64,000 bases of DNA from Meandrina meandrites. Lineage: Eukaryota > Cnidaria > Anthozoa > Scleractinia > Meandrinidae. Each line of letters starts with the position of its first letter. Positions within the stretch are counted from its first letter, which is position 1. Below are positions 48,758 through 57,027 of the stretch, piece after piece. Location of the stretch: NCBI GenBank assembly GCA_963693305.1, contig OY855906.1:4122001-4186000 (forward strand). The letters are read 5' to 3'. The translations under genes were made by a program, and so were the position numbers. The notes under the pieces were generated by a model. That model was not told the DNA's origin. It ran no database searches and saw only the letters and a list, made by a program, of their open reading frames with translations.

Positions 48758-51700
48758 ATTAGTAATAATAATAATTACATACCACACAAGTGCATAGTAC
48801 TTTTCGCATGCTCTGATTTGTTAACTTGGAGGTGATTCACCATCAAGGAGCCGAAGAGAAACAACAAGAAGTTGCTATAGCAACTTAAAACCGCGCTTAT
48901 ATTTTTTTGCTAATGCACACCTTTCTTCCTCAAAAGTCAGGGCGAAATTTAATCTGTTTGCACTATGAGTAAAGGAATACCAAAGTAATCACGCGAGTCA
49001 CACAATCCAATGTTGGACCATCGTCCATAGCCGTTGTGAAATTTATGATGACGTAATGGTCTTAATCTGGAACTTCGCTGAAGACATGAATGGGCATGAA
49101 TTAAACAAAAAGAAAACTAGCATTCCAGTACTTGGATGCTAGTAATAACTGTTATTTTCTTTAGGTAAAAGTCACGATTAAATGTAATTGGTTTGTGCCG
49201 TGAGTGAGAGCCCGCAGGAAGGTAATCACACGATTCTAACATTTCAAGCATTACAATGTTCACGGCTATATTTAGAAGGGCGGTGTACGGCGGTAATTTC
49301 CCTACCAATGATGTAATCCTTGCAAGTGCTTACCTTGGGGGTTTTCCCTTCTAATGACGTAACCCCTGCACGTTCGGACACGCTCAATTGTTTACTTAAG
49401 CAAATATTTCATTTCCTTTCAAATCCTTGAACTCACTTCGATGAAATAGCCAAAGAATTCACTTCGATTGCCTAAACCCACAAGAAATACTCGCAGAAGA
49501 GGAAACAAATTAAATTAATGACCGTCGCTTCTGCCGACATAAACATGCAAATAAAACACAATGTTATTTGTCATGTAACGAAAGTGAAACCTGCAACATC
49601 AGCACATTCCATGGCTGACGTAATACCTTTTTTCAGTGTATTCAACATTCGCTTTGAATCCAACGCTTCGATAAAACCAAAAGAAAATATACTTTATACA
49701 CAATAAAGAAAACAATATCCGCAACATTTTCGGTACATTAATGTTTCAACAGCTTTTGGCGAATAAACATCATAGGTTGCGTGATTTCAAAGCCCCAAAC
49801 ACGATTTGGCCGAGTGGAGGTTTGCGTCTGGTCACCGACAAAAAAAAAAATAATAATAAATCCCGTGTAAAACAAGAACCGCGCTCGGCCCACGGCCGCG
49901 CGGTTAACAAGAAGTTGCTATAGCAACTTAAAACCGCGCTTATATTTTTGGCTAACAAGAAGTTGCTATAGCAACTTAAACCCGCGCTTATATTTTTTTG
50001 CTAATGCACAGCTTTCTTCCTCAAAAGTCAGGGCGAAATTTAATCTGTTTGTACTATGAGTAAAGGAATACCAAAGTAGTCACGCGAGTCACACAATCCA
50101 ATGTTGCACCATCGTCCATAGCCGTTGTGAAATTTATGATGACGTAATGGTCTTAATCTGGAACTTCGCTGAAGACATGAATGGGCATGAATTAAACAAA
50201 AAGAAAACTAGCATTCCAGTACTTGGATGCTAGTAATAACTGTTATTTTCTTTAGGTAAAAGTCACGATTAAATGTAATTGGTTTGTGCCGTGAGTGAGA
50301 GCCCGCAGGAAGGTAATCACACGATTCTAACATTTCAAACATTACAATGTTCACGGCTATATTTAGAAGGGCGGTGTACGGCGGTAATTTCCCTACCAAT
50401 GATGTAATCCTTCACTTCGATGAAACAGCCAAAGAATTCACTTCGATTGCCTAAACCCACAAGAAATATTCGCAGAAGAGGAAACAAATTAAATTAATGA
50501 CCGTCGCTTCTGCCAACATAAACATGCAAATAAAACACAATTTTATTTGTCACGTAACGAAAGTGAAACCTGTAACATCAGCGCATTCCATGGCTGATGT
50601 AATACCTTTTTTCAGCGTATTCAACATTCGCTTTGAATCCAACGCTTCGATAAAACCAAAAGAAAATATACTTTATACACAATAAAGAAAACAATATCCG
50701 CAACATTTTCGGTACATTAATGTTTCAACAGCTTTTGGCGAACAAACATCATAGGTTGCATGATTTCAAAGCCCCAATCACGATTTGGCCGAGTGGAGGT
50801 TTGGGTCTGGTCACCGACAAAAAAACGAAAAAAAATAATAAATCCCGTGTAAAGCAAGAACCGCGCTCGGCCCATGGCCGCGCGGTTAAAAAGGCTTCCC
50901 TAGTCATTTTGGTTACTAAAAGTAATGTTTTGGTCCAGTGAAAGTGGTAGATATTTACCTCGCCGCTTCATGATTGGTAAATATCCTCCACTGTTGACTT
51001 CCACTTTGGTGAATAACGTACCAGTAAATATTCTTACATGTATGTGCAAGTGTAAATCCCTCAAATTTGGTGAATGCAACCCTTTGCCTGGTATCTTAAT
51101 ATCACGATTCATAATTTGTCCAAAATTCATATAAAAAAATATATATTTACCATCGGATTCCCATACAAACATTTTCTGATGGTGTTGCCAACCCCTAAAG
51201 ATGGCTGTTAGAGCCAAATGTATAAAATGTTTATTTACTTTTTTGGAAATTCAACTAATTTAAATTAAACGTCAGTGAAGCAAAAGTACTATCCTAAATT
51301 AAAATGGCCTTAATATATTTAAAGAGCATAATAACAATTATTCAAAAATAGGAAAGGTAAGCAATAAAAGGCAAAGTGAAAGGAAAAGGACAAAGGATTA
51401 TAAACTCGAGCTGAAAGTTACATTACAAAATATAAAATGCCGAATATCAGGTTTCATAATGTTTGAGACTCAAATACATTTTACCCCTATTAAATCACTG
51501 CTATAAACAGACCAGACACGCCATTCAGGAAATTTTAATCTAGAGTGGCTTACTATATTATTAAATTCGCCAGCCACATCGACGCGCCAAATTCGAGTTT
51601 GGCGCGAACCCGACAAGACCTGCAGACAGGACTACGGAAGTAAACATCGATAGATGGTTTTTCTCATATCTGCGTACGGTTTACGCGTAAAAATATAAAT

Positions 51701-52564
51701 AATTTTAGTTAAGGATATTTCCATCAGAGTCCCAAGTAACCATTGGTACAAGAATCGTCTCCGCTTTTATGGCTTCCAGGTAAGTTTGCGATAGAAACCC
51801 AACACTTTTCGTGTCTGCATTTTTCGTGAAGACGATCGCATCTTTCCCTAATCGCATAGATCCCGACTTAAAACCATTGCCATAGTGTCCAACAGGCATA
51901 TATCCTTTGTCAGCAACCTAACGATGGTAAGAGACGTTTATTAAAATGAGACGAAATACCCACACATGACAAATTGTAAATACAGTCTGGGTATGAATGA
52001 AGTAACGCAACGTACGGGAAAATCACCGCCTTACCTTATCGCAGAATCCGAAGCTGCAATAGTAAAAGACATAAATATAAGTATTCAAGGATAACCTAGA
52101 TGCAAACAAAGAGGCTAATGTAGTGAAGTAATGTTCGACGTTTAAATCGCACCTCAGCATTTTATGCAGTTTCTCCGGACCCATACCGGCTCCGTTATCC
52201 GTGAACACAAGACAGTAGTTGTGCTTGTTGCTGTATTTTTTGACATCTATCCATAACTGGCTAGCATTGACGTCTGGATCGTAAGCATTATCTGCAGAGC
52301 AAGAATACAAAGTGTATAAAAAAAACCCTGCGGGATTAACGAGCTGCTTACGGCGGGACGAGACTTACCGATCAGTTCGGCGATAGCGCTGAACGGCCAA
52401 GTGTGACTTGTCGAATTCGTGTGTAAATACTTCGGACTCAGCTGGAAAGAAAATAAATTCTTAGCGTATTGGAGCCTCTGTTCATTTTAAAAAACATACG
52501 GTACACTTACAGTGCTAAGACGAACTCCCAAATCCGCGGAATCGAGAAGCTGCGGTGCCGCCAT
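35640..52564 (-). CDS. MORC3: MORC3/4-type GHKL ATPase with CW zinc finger, complete 20-exon gene
   Basis: Exons (minus strand, 5' to 3'): 52564-52511, 52441-52369, 52291-52153, 52053-52035, 51917-51719, 48592-48324, 46864-46739, 44777-44658, 44383-44286, 43866-43825, 43725-43660, 42086-41880, 41466-41430, 41321-41304, 40901-40843, 39716-39617, 39164-39123, 38061-37108, 36877-36726, 36063-35640; total 3198 nt, 1065 residues. MORC proteins are nuclear ATPases that dimerise on ATP and compact or silence chromatin. Visible: GHKL ATPase with E40 and N44 (AIAELIDNAYDPD), DNGAGM (74-79) and [11 protein letters not shown]5-like segment; CW domain about 405-455 ([19 protein letters not shown] ... LPDKWYC ... 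RSC) for histone H3K4me reading; basic coiled coil; glutamine-rich region 557-874; SUMO-interacting VIVIDS near 955; C-terminal helix. Human MORC3 is about 940 residues, so this is somewhat longer. MORC3 and MORC4 cannot be separated by eye. The boundary of exon 6 is the least certain. Confidence 0.92.
36111..36275 (+). repeat. foldback element plus SINE-like B-box fragment
   Basis: CTAGGCTCGA (36111) is matched by the inverted AGAGCCTAG (36201), a hairpin of about 100 bp. It is followed by GAGGTCATGGGTTCCAAACC, a B-box-like motif also found at 61857. The block lies in the MORC intron before the last exon. Confidence 0.5.
38427..38711 (+). mobile_element. tRNA-derived SINE with 12-bp target duplication
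   Basis: This is a full-length copy of the family at 33856: head GGCGCGGTGGCCTAATGGTT, body TGTTCTTGGGCAAGACACTT and tail GGCTTTACCTTT. ACCTTGCAGCCC occurs directly before (38409-38420) and after (38712-38723), a perfect target-site duplication. It sits in a MORC intron, antisense to the gene. Confidence 0.9.
39300..39545 (+). repeat. degenerate CCATGACTTTCCA repeat
   Basis: Repeated TTCCATGACTTTCCATGACC and similar blocks at both ends (39320-39360, 39460-39545) enclose an AAAAACTAATTTTTTTTG centre. It is a decayed dispersed repeat in a MORC intron, without an ORF. Confidence 0.5.
40543..40795 (-). mobile_element. decayed copy of the GGTGGCCTAATGG SINE
   Basis: Read in reverse, it shows the head (GGCCTATTGGTTAGCCTGCT), TGTTCTTGGGCAAGACACC, the C/G-tract region (a C run at 40625-40639) and ATAAGCTCCGGCAGTATGG. 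There is substantial divergence from the 38427 copy. Confidence 0.7.
41322..41429 (-). other. GC-AG intron in MORC
   Basis: The exon ending GAAAAG at 41430 is followed by GCGAGT rather than GT. Only this junction gives the phase 0 needed by the next exon (EKQLEE, 41321-41304, acceptor TTTCAATAG). GC donors are the commonest non-canonical U2 class. Confidence 0.65.
42368..43144. mobile_element. non-autonomous DNA transposon with CAGGGTCCGAAATT termini
   Basis: Termini CAGGGTCCGAAATT and AATTTCGGACCCTG are exact inverted repeats, and AGCTA flanks both sides (42363-42367, 43145-43149). Subterminal TTGGTCGCCAA-type repeats occur near both ends. The 777-bp element lies in a MORC intron. Its superfamily is unclear: CAGGG ends suggest hAT, but the flanking repeat looks like 5 bp, not 8. 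Confidence 0.8.
43370..43557 (-). mobile_element. SINE copy (CACCATTGTGGCC family), reverse
   Basis: Read in reverse it gives GGTGGTGCAGTGGCAAGAGA, CCAGTGTGGCCCGGGTTCAA (B box) and a 3' part GTGTTGGTTTT-like segment. It matches the forward copy at 47629. The head is tRNA-like. Confidence 0.7.
45137..45267 (+). repeat. 21-bp minisatellite
   Basis: About six tandem units of AGGCTAACCGGAGTGAAAAGT with variants are present. A related unit reappears at about 45505 beyond the nested element, so that element split the array. Confidence 0.85.
45268..45504. mobile_element. nested inverted-repeat element
   Basis: GGTGGTAAAGGGTATT at the left matches inverted AATACCCCCACTTTACCACC at the right. The inside carries repeated GTGAAATGTGAAATGGC-like motifs. 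It sits within the 21-bp minisatellite. Confidence 0.6.
46394..46491. repeat. near-perfect 43-bp inverted repeat (hairpin MITE end)
   Basis: Arms 46394-46436 and 46449-46491 (TCATTACAGGGAAATCTCAG ... TTGATGTATTGACC and its complement) differ at two adjacent positions only. The loop is 12 bp. It probably forms one end of a larger element starting near 46020. Confidence 0.8.
47629..47868 (+). mobile_element. SINE copy (CACCATTGTGGCC family), forward
   Basis: The head GGGATGGTGCAGCGATAAGA, B-box-like GGCCAGGTTTGATTCCC, CATATGTGGGTTCAGTTTGT and a 3' end AACACTTCTAAATTCCAATT match the reverse copy at 43370. It lies in a MORC intron. Confidence 0.7.
48012..48314. mobile_element. inverted-repeat element ending 9 bp from a MORC splice donor
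   Basis: TTCTCGTCCCCATAGCCCTT ... CTTAGCTGGCACGGCCTTGG (48012-48061) is inverted as CCAAGGCCCTGCTGGCTAAG ... AAGGGCTATGGGGACAAGAA (48266-48314). No ORF is present. The MORC exon 48592-48324 has its donor GT at 48323-48322, just outside the right terminus. Confidence 0.75.
48716..48757 (+). repeat. (TTA)n microsatellite
   Basis: A trinucleotide array of about 13 units lies within the MORC U12 intron. Confidence 0.95.
48865..50890. repeat. 1.1-kb tandem duplication inside a MORC intron
   Basis: Two head-to-tail copies (about 48865-49953 and 49954-50890) are more than 95% alike by eye. Both start AAGAAGTTGCTATAGCAACT. The second lacks about 110 bp present at about 49323-49434 of the first. An extra 48-bp partial copy of the leading segment (about 49906-49953) marks the junction. 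Matching open frames (about 60 codons, both strands) exist in each copy but lack any coding evidence. The leading AAGTTGCTATAGCAACTT is a perfect palindrome, and copies end near CCGCGCTCGGCCCACGGCCG. Confidence 0.85.
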
Positions 52565-54693
52565 TTTGTTTTATTTTTCTTTTATTCCTTCCACTCCCCT
52601 TACAAACAGTTGAACTTCACCCGGCCGCCTTAGGGCCCGCAAAGACTGCGGTACGCGTTTTCGTCGGAAAATTTAAAAGGCGTGAGATGAGGAAAGATTG
52701 GCATATAAGGCAAAATGTCAAATTCAACCAATCAACTGCTTTGATTTCGATGATTGACAGTTCAACCTAATAATGCCAGCCAATCACAAGACGGTTTTTA
52801 AGTCACGCCTTTGCTAGTGCGCAATGAAGCGCGCGCCTCTGATCTGTGCGGTTTGCCAAAACGAGTTTTGGACCCAAGCCAATTACCATTTCATTTTGTT
52901 CTCAAGTTTTTCCAGTTTTCGTTATCAAGTTTTTCAAACACGAGTAAAGAACCTATCCTTTTAACCTTGACAACAGTACCGCGAAACCTGCAAAACATTT
53001 TTTTGTAGTGTACTACTTCGTCAAGTGTAAAGTTCACAATTTCACGCCGGTCCAATCGAACCTCGCTACGTAAAAATCAAATAAATCGCCTCGGGCAACG
53101 TTTATTCCATTGGCTCACGATAGATCAGACAGAATAATAATTCCAATCAAGCAGGCGAAATAAGGGACAGCGAGCAACCAACTATGAATCGCTTCATTGA
53201 CGATTTAGATCAGAAGTTTTGCTTTCGGAATAAAAACGAGAAAATTGTAAAACCAAGCTTCCTTTTATGCTGAAATGCAAAACAAGCTTTTCCTGCGACT
53301 CTGGTTTTAAATTACTTGCACATTCGATAAACCCGCAATAAACAAGGCTACGTTTCGACGAATCACGTTCAAGTGAACTTTGCCAGCCATTAATTTGCAT
53401 GTGACGTTCACGTGATGGACATATGCACGGCGCCGGGTTACAAAACTGGCATGATGATATGTTTACAAGTGTGGGCGTTAATGGCCTTATATGGAAACAG
53501 GTCAAACAAAACAATTCAATGCGCTTGCGTACGACGTGGCAGGCTTCCAATATTATTTCATGTGGCGTCTTTTGTCTTCGTTTTTAATCTGGCGTCCCAC
53601 GGTCTGAGAAATCGACCTCACACGTCATACTTCCTCTAAATTCTCTGATTTGATTGGTCAACAATAGAGAAGCAATCAATCTTATGTCATCGACGGGTTC
53701 TGAGCCAAAACTGACATGCTCTAATGATTCTGAAATAGAAATCTCTCGAAAGATGCTACATACATCAAACGTATGCACGCAAGATCAGATTATCGTACAG
53801 TAATGGAAATTTCGTAGAAACATCATGCGATTCAATTCCAGTCTTGAATCTTCGCTAGTTGAAGAAACTAGGATTTTCGCTTGGTTTTCGAAGAATGTTA
53901 TTTGAAAATGAAAAAATTAAAATACGATATTAACAAATGACAATGCGTTTGGCTAATCAACCGACAAGAAATAGAAATAAGTTGCGACACTCGATTACAA
54001 ATTGTATTAGTCTGTATTCAACGGTTTGGGAACTTAAATGCTGGTGTCAACGCGAGGTATAAGAGCTTTAAAACTTGTCAGTTCTTACTGCATTGCGTGA
54101 TACCCCGAAACTCTGATGTCATTCACATTTAATTTTGCTTCAAAATGTCAAATTGGCAGTGTAAACCACAAAGCAAGGACGCGCATTCGCATCTTTTAAC
54201 AAAATTATTTCATTTCAGTTTTTGGAAAGTAGAAATACTAAATATAAAGCACTGATATTTGTAATATCTCAGCCGGTTGGATTCGCTGACTTTTATGACG
54301 ATTTTCCTCAATGGCACAGTAGTGAAACAAAAAAAATTATTACTGCCTTGCCTGCCTTATACAATACGAGGCCCGAGGACTTTTAGGGTGGGATGCAGGG
54401 GGCCTCAATTAGATGCATATAAATTATCTTGCATGTTAGTTGCATAATATGTCTGTTGACCTCATTTTTAGGGTTGTGCAATCAATGTTCATCAATTATA
54501 CATGAGTCTGCTTTGGTGAGATTGCAGACAAAGTCGAAGCTTCAGGGCAGGCAGGAAAACAAATCTTTCAATGGTGTAACATTAATGTAATTATTTCCTC
54601 CCAAAGAATCACCATTTGCCGTCTTCAATCGATCTTCAACGGGGTTAAGGTTGAAGTGTGTCGCAATATGTTATCAGAGATAAGAGCACTTAC

Positions 54694-54918
54694 AAACAAC
54701 GACAGTTTGTCAAATGGCGTGTGACGTGATACGTGAATGTAATTAAAGCTGAAAGTTCTATAAACGTATCAAAAACGTAGCCTTGCTGTGTTTTTGACAA
54801 GTCGAAACAGCTGCATTTCCGAATGAGATAGTTGATTAGTTCCATCTGCTCGATCGGTAGTGTGATTTGTCTGTACGTAATTGTACCGCGGAAAATCGAT
54901 TCTCTTAACCGGCGGGAC
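54694..54918 (-). CDS. orphan exon-like block
   Basis: A TTTGTTCCCAG acceptor and a GTAAGTG donor bound 225 nt. One frame is open throughout (phase 2 in, phase 2 out), reading SRRLRESIFRGTITYRQITL then PIEQMELINYLIRKCSCFDL and on to TRHLTNCRC. No homology is recognised and no neighbouring exons were found in phase. It may be part of a small gene or a non-coding transcript. Confidence 0.3.
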
Positions 54919-55252
54919 CTGGGAACAAAAACCAAAAATGCATTTTAATAAATATTTAAACCCACTTAATTTTAAGACTCCAAAGCTAAGCAGTCTCTAC
55001 GATGTACAACATTTGCATGAAAAAAGACTCAGAATGGACAAGTTATAATTCACTCAGTAAATTATCATCCGATCATCCGCAAAACGTCCGTTGTTTTATG
55101 TAACAACATTCGGTATAAAAAACAAATATCCATTTCACGGCACAGTCCATATATTCTAATCATTTTCTTGTTTTCTTAGCGATGGTCACATGGTATGTTT
55201 ACACTTGGTCAGAGTTTGTAAAAGTTGACAGTAACGGAAGCCGGAAGTGCTA

Positions 55253-55319
55253 TTTTATGCTTGGTTCAACTTTATTTTCCTTTGTTTTTGGATATGTTAA
55301 TGTTATAAATGAGGGTTAA

Positions 55320-55365
<46 letters not shown>

Positions 55366-55770
55366 GTTATTATATTTTAATGAAATAATACTTTTTATAC
55401 GTTTTAAACTTTTTAAAAATTCTTATATACATATTATACTTGTAATTAACTCTTTTTAGGCATCTATTATATAATACATATTTACATAGATTATATAATT
55501 TTTTTCTTTTATACAATTTTGTGTTCACGCACACGTTTTAACGATCGCTTGCGCTCCTTGGTGTCGCGTGGTTAAATTAAGTATTGTTGTTGTTGCCATG
55601 ACAATTTATGAAATTGCGCCTGAAAAAAATTCACTCATTTCATGTATAAACATATGTTGTGGTTCAATTTTATCGTTGATTCAAATTTTATTTTCCTTTG
55701 TTTATTACTCATTATCATACATTGACATATCCAAAAACAAAGGAAAATAAAGTTGAACCAAGCATAAAAT
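55253..55770. mobile_element. element with perfect 44-bp terminal inverted repeats
   Basis: 55253-55296 (TTTTATGCTTGGTTCAACTT ... GGATATG) is the exact reverse complement of 55727-55770. The 430-bp interior contains a (TTA)n array. The element carries no ORF that could encode a transposase. Confidence 0.8.
55318..55372 (+). repeat. (TTA)n microsatellite
   Basis: A trinucleotide array of about 17 units lies within the inverted-repeat element. Confidence 0.95.
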
Positions 55771-56112
55771 TGAACCACAACATAATCCACTGCATATTCA
55801 CTATAAAACTTTTAGCTTTATTCTCATATATTCACTAGATCAGTGAATGCAATTTAAATGTTACCAAAACTGACGATACCACACCTGTCTGATGAGAATT
55901 TTAAGAAAAATCTCTACCCAGTGTAACTTTTAGGACATATTTTGTATTTATAGTCACATCACGAGCGGATGATACTCATCCTGGGAGAGCAACAGCGAGG
56001 TGTCTGGGGCAAGCGAGATAAACCCCTTATCGGGTGTTTTTGTGAATACGCTCTGTTGGTTCCACGCCTAATTTCTGACCAAAAAATGGCAACAAAATCA
56101 ATTAACAAATTT

Positions 56113-56371
56113 CGCGCGGTGGCCTAATGGTTAAGATGCGCATGCTCAGAACTCGGGATCGAGCGGGTCCGGGTTCAACTCGTTGCGTTGTGTTTTTGGG
56201 CAAGACACTTTCCTTTACCAGGCCACTCTCTACCCAGGTGTATAAAATGGGACGATGGACTAGCACCCCATGCAGGGGGGTAGAGGGGGTAGTAGAAATA
56301 CCCATAGTCGCTTCACGCTACGTTAACCGGAATATGAAGCTCTGGTGGCATGGGCGACCTGGCCAGACTTT
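56113..56371 (+). mobile_element. tRNA-derived SINE copy
   Basis: The head GCGCGGTGGCCTAATGGTTA, then TTTTTGGGCAAGACACTTTC, CTACCCAGGTGTATAAAATG and CTGGTGGCATGGGCGACCTG show a diverged member of the family at 38427. Confidence 0.75.
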
Positions 56372-56803
56372 CATTTCCTCTTTTGTAATTTAAGAACAAA
56401 ACGACTTGAAAGCCTACACTTTGAGGAGGAATATACATCGTTTGAAAAGGAAGTTCCTTCTCTGGATTCTTTTACATTTCGTACGATGCTTTCAGGTGCA
56501 TATTAAATTACCAATGAAAATTTTAACAATCAAGGGCACTGCATTTATACCATGTTACGACGTGTAGCGTACAACCTTCACAACATGCTTCTTGAAAAAA
56601 TAGCAATTTCAAAACCCTTCTAGGGAACGAGCAAACAGTGTTCAAGATAATAAACTCAAGTTTATTCAGATATTTTTGTATATAGTCTTTTGTTTCTTCA
56701 AGTGGGCGGCCTTGACGATGGATCTTTTCAAAAAGTTCCACTTCCGCGTTCTCCACGGCTTACGTGACCTCGTTTCAGACCACATTCAAATGTTTAAAGA
56801 TAC

Positions 56804-56809
56804 TTTATT
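56804..56809 (-). terminator. EIF2S3: candidate polyadenylation signal of eIF2 gamma
   Basis: AATAAA on the minus strand lies about 220 bp past the stop codon. A second AATAAA at 56666-56661 is an alternative. Confidence 0.45.
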
Positions 56810-57027
56810 CCTACACTTTCATACAAGATTTCACAAAAGCTCGCAATGTTCTGATCTTTCCCAGACAGGAAAGAAACAATTTCGTTCTGCCATAACAATC
56901 CAGTGAACGGGGCACACGTCTTGACAGAGACATACTCAGTGTGTCGAGTGACGTCATAAGACATGAAAGAAGTTGTTGTTGGCATTGATTTTTTAAAACT
57001 AAGGAATATGAAACTAATGATTATTTC

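Larger units (their letters stand above)
48593..51718 (-). other. U12-type intron with AT donor in MORC
   Basis: The exon ending at 51719 is followed by ATATCCTTA, the AT-class minor-spliceosome donor. At the far end TCCTTAAC (48627-48620) matches the U12 branch site. The frame requires phase 1, which is met by the AG at 48594-48593 (GTCAG|AC). A nearer AG (CTCCAG at 48601) would shift the frame, and the nearby AC at 48592-48591 is out of phase. So the class is well supported, but the exact 3' site is not settled. No canonical GT donor is available in frame. Confidence 0.75.
52565..57027. other. intergenic spacer between MORC start and eIF2 gamma end
   Basis: Both neighbours are on the minus strand. 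Upstream of the MORC ATG is a T-rich and CT-rich stretch (promoter side). An orphan exon-like block lies at 54694-54918, a foldback element at 55253-55770, a (TTA)n array at 55318-55372 and a SINE at 56113. Frames at 56523-56756 and 56794-56985 (minus) fall in or beyond the eIF2 gamma 3' UTR. Confidence 0.6.

Noticed and set aside
49117..50685. Paired 62-63 codon frames in the tandem duplication
   Set aside because: Their near-identity simply follows from the recent duplication. The peptides are unrecognised and the region is intronic to MORC.
56523..56985. Two minus-strand frames (77 and 63 codons) just past the eIF2 gamma stop
   Set aside because: They fall in the probable 3' UTR or just beyond, overlap AATAAA signals, and match no family I know. 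The second begins with an ATG but has no supporting context.
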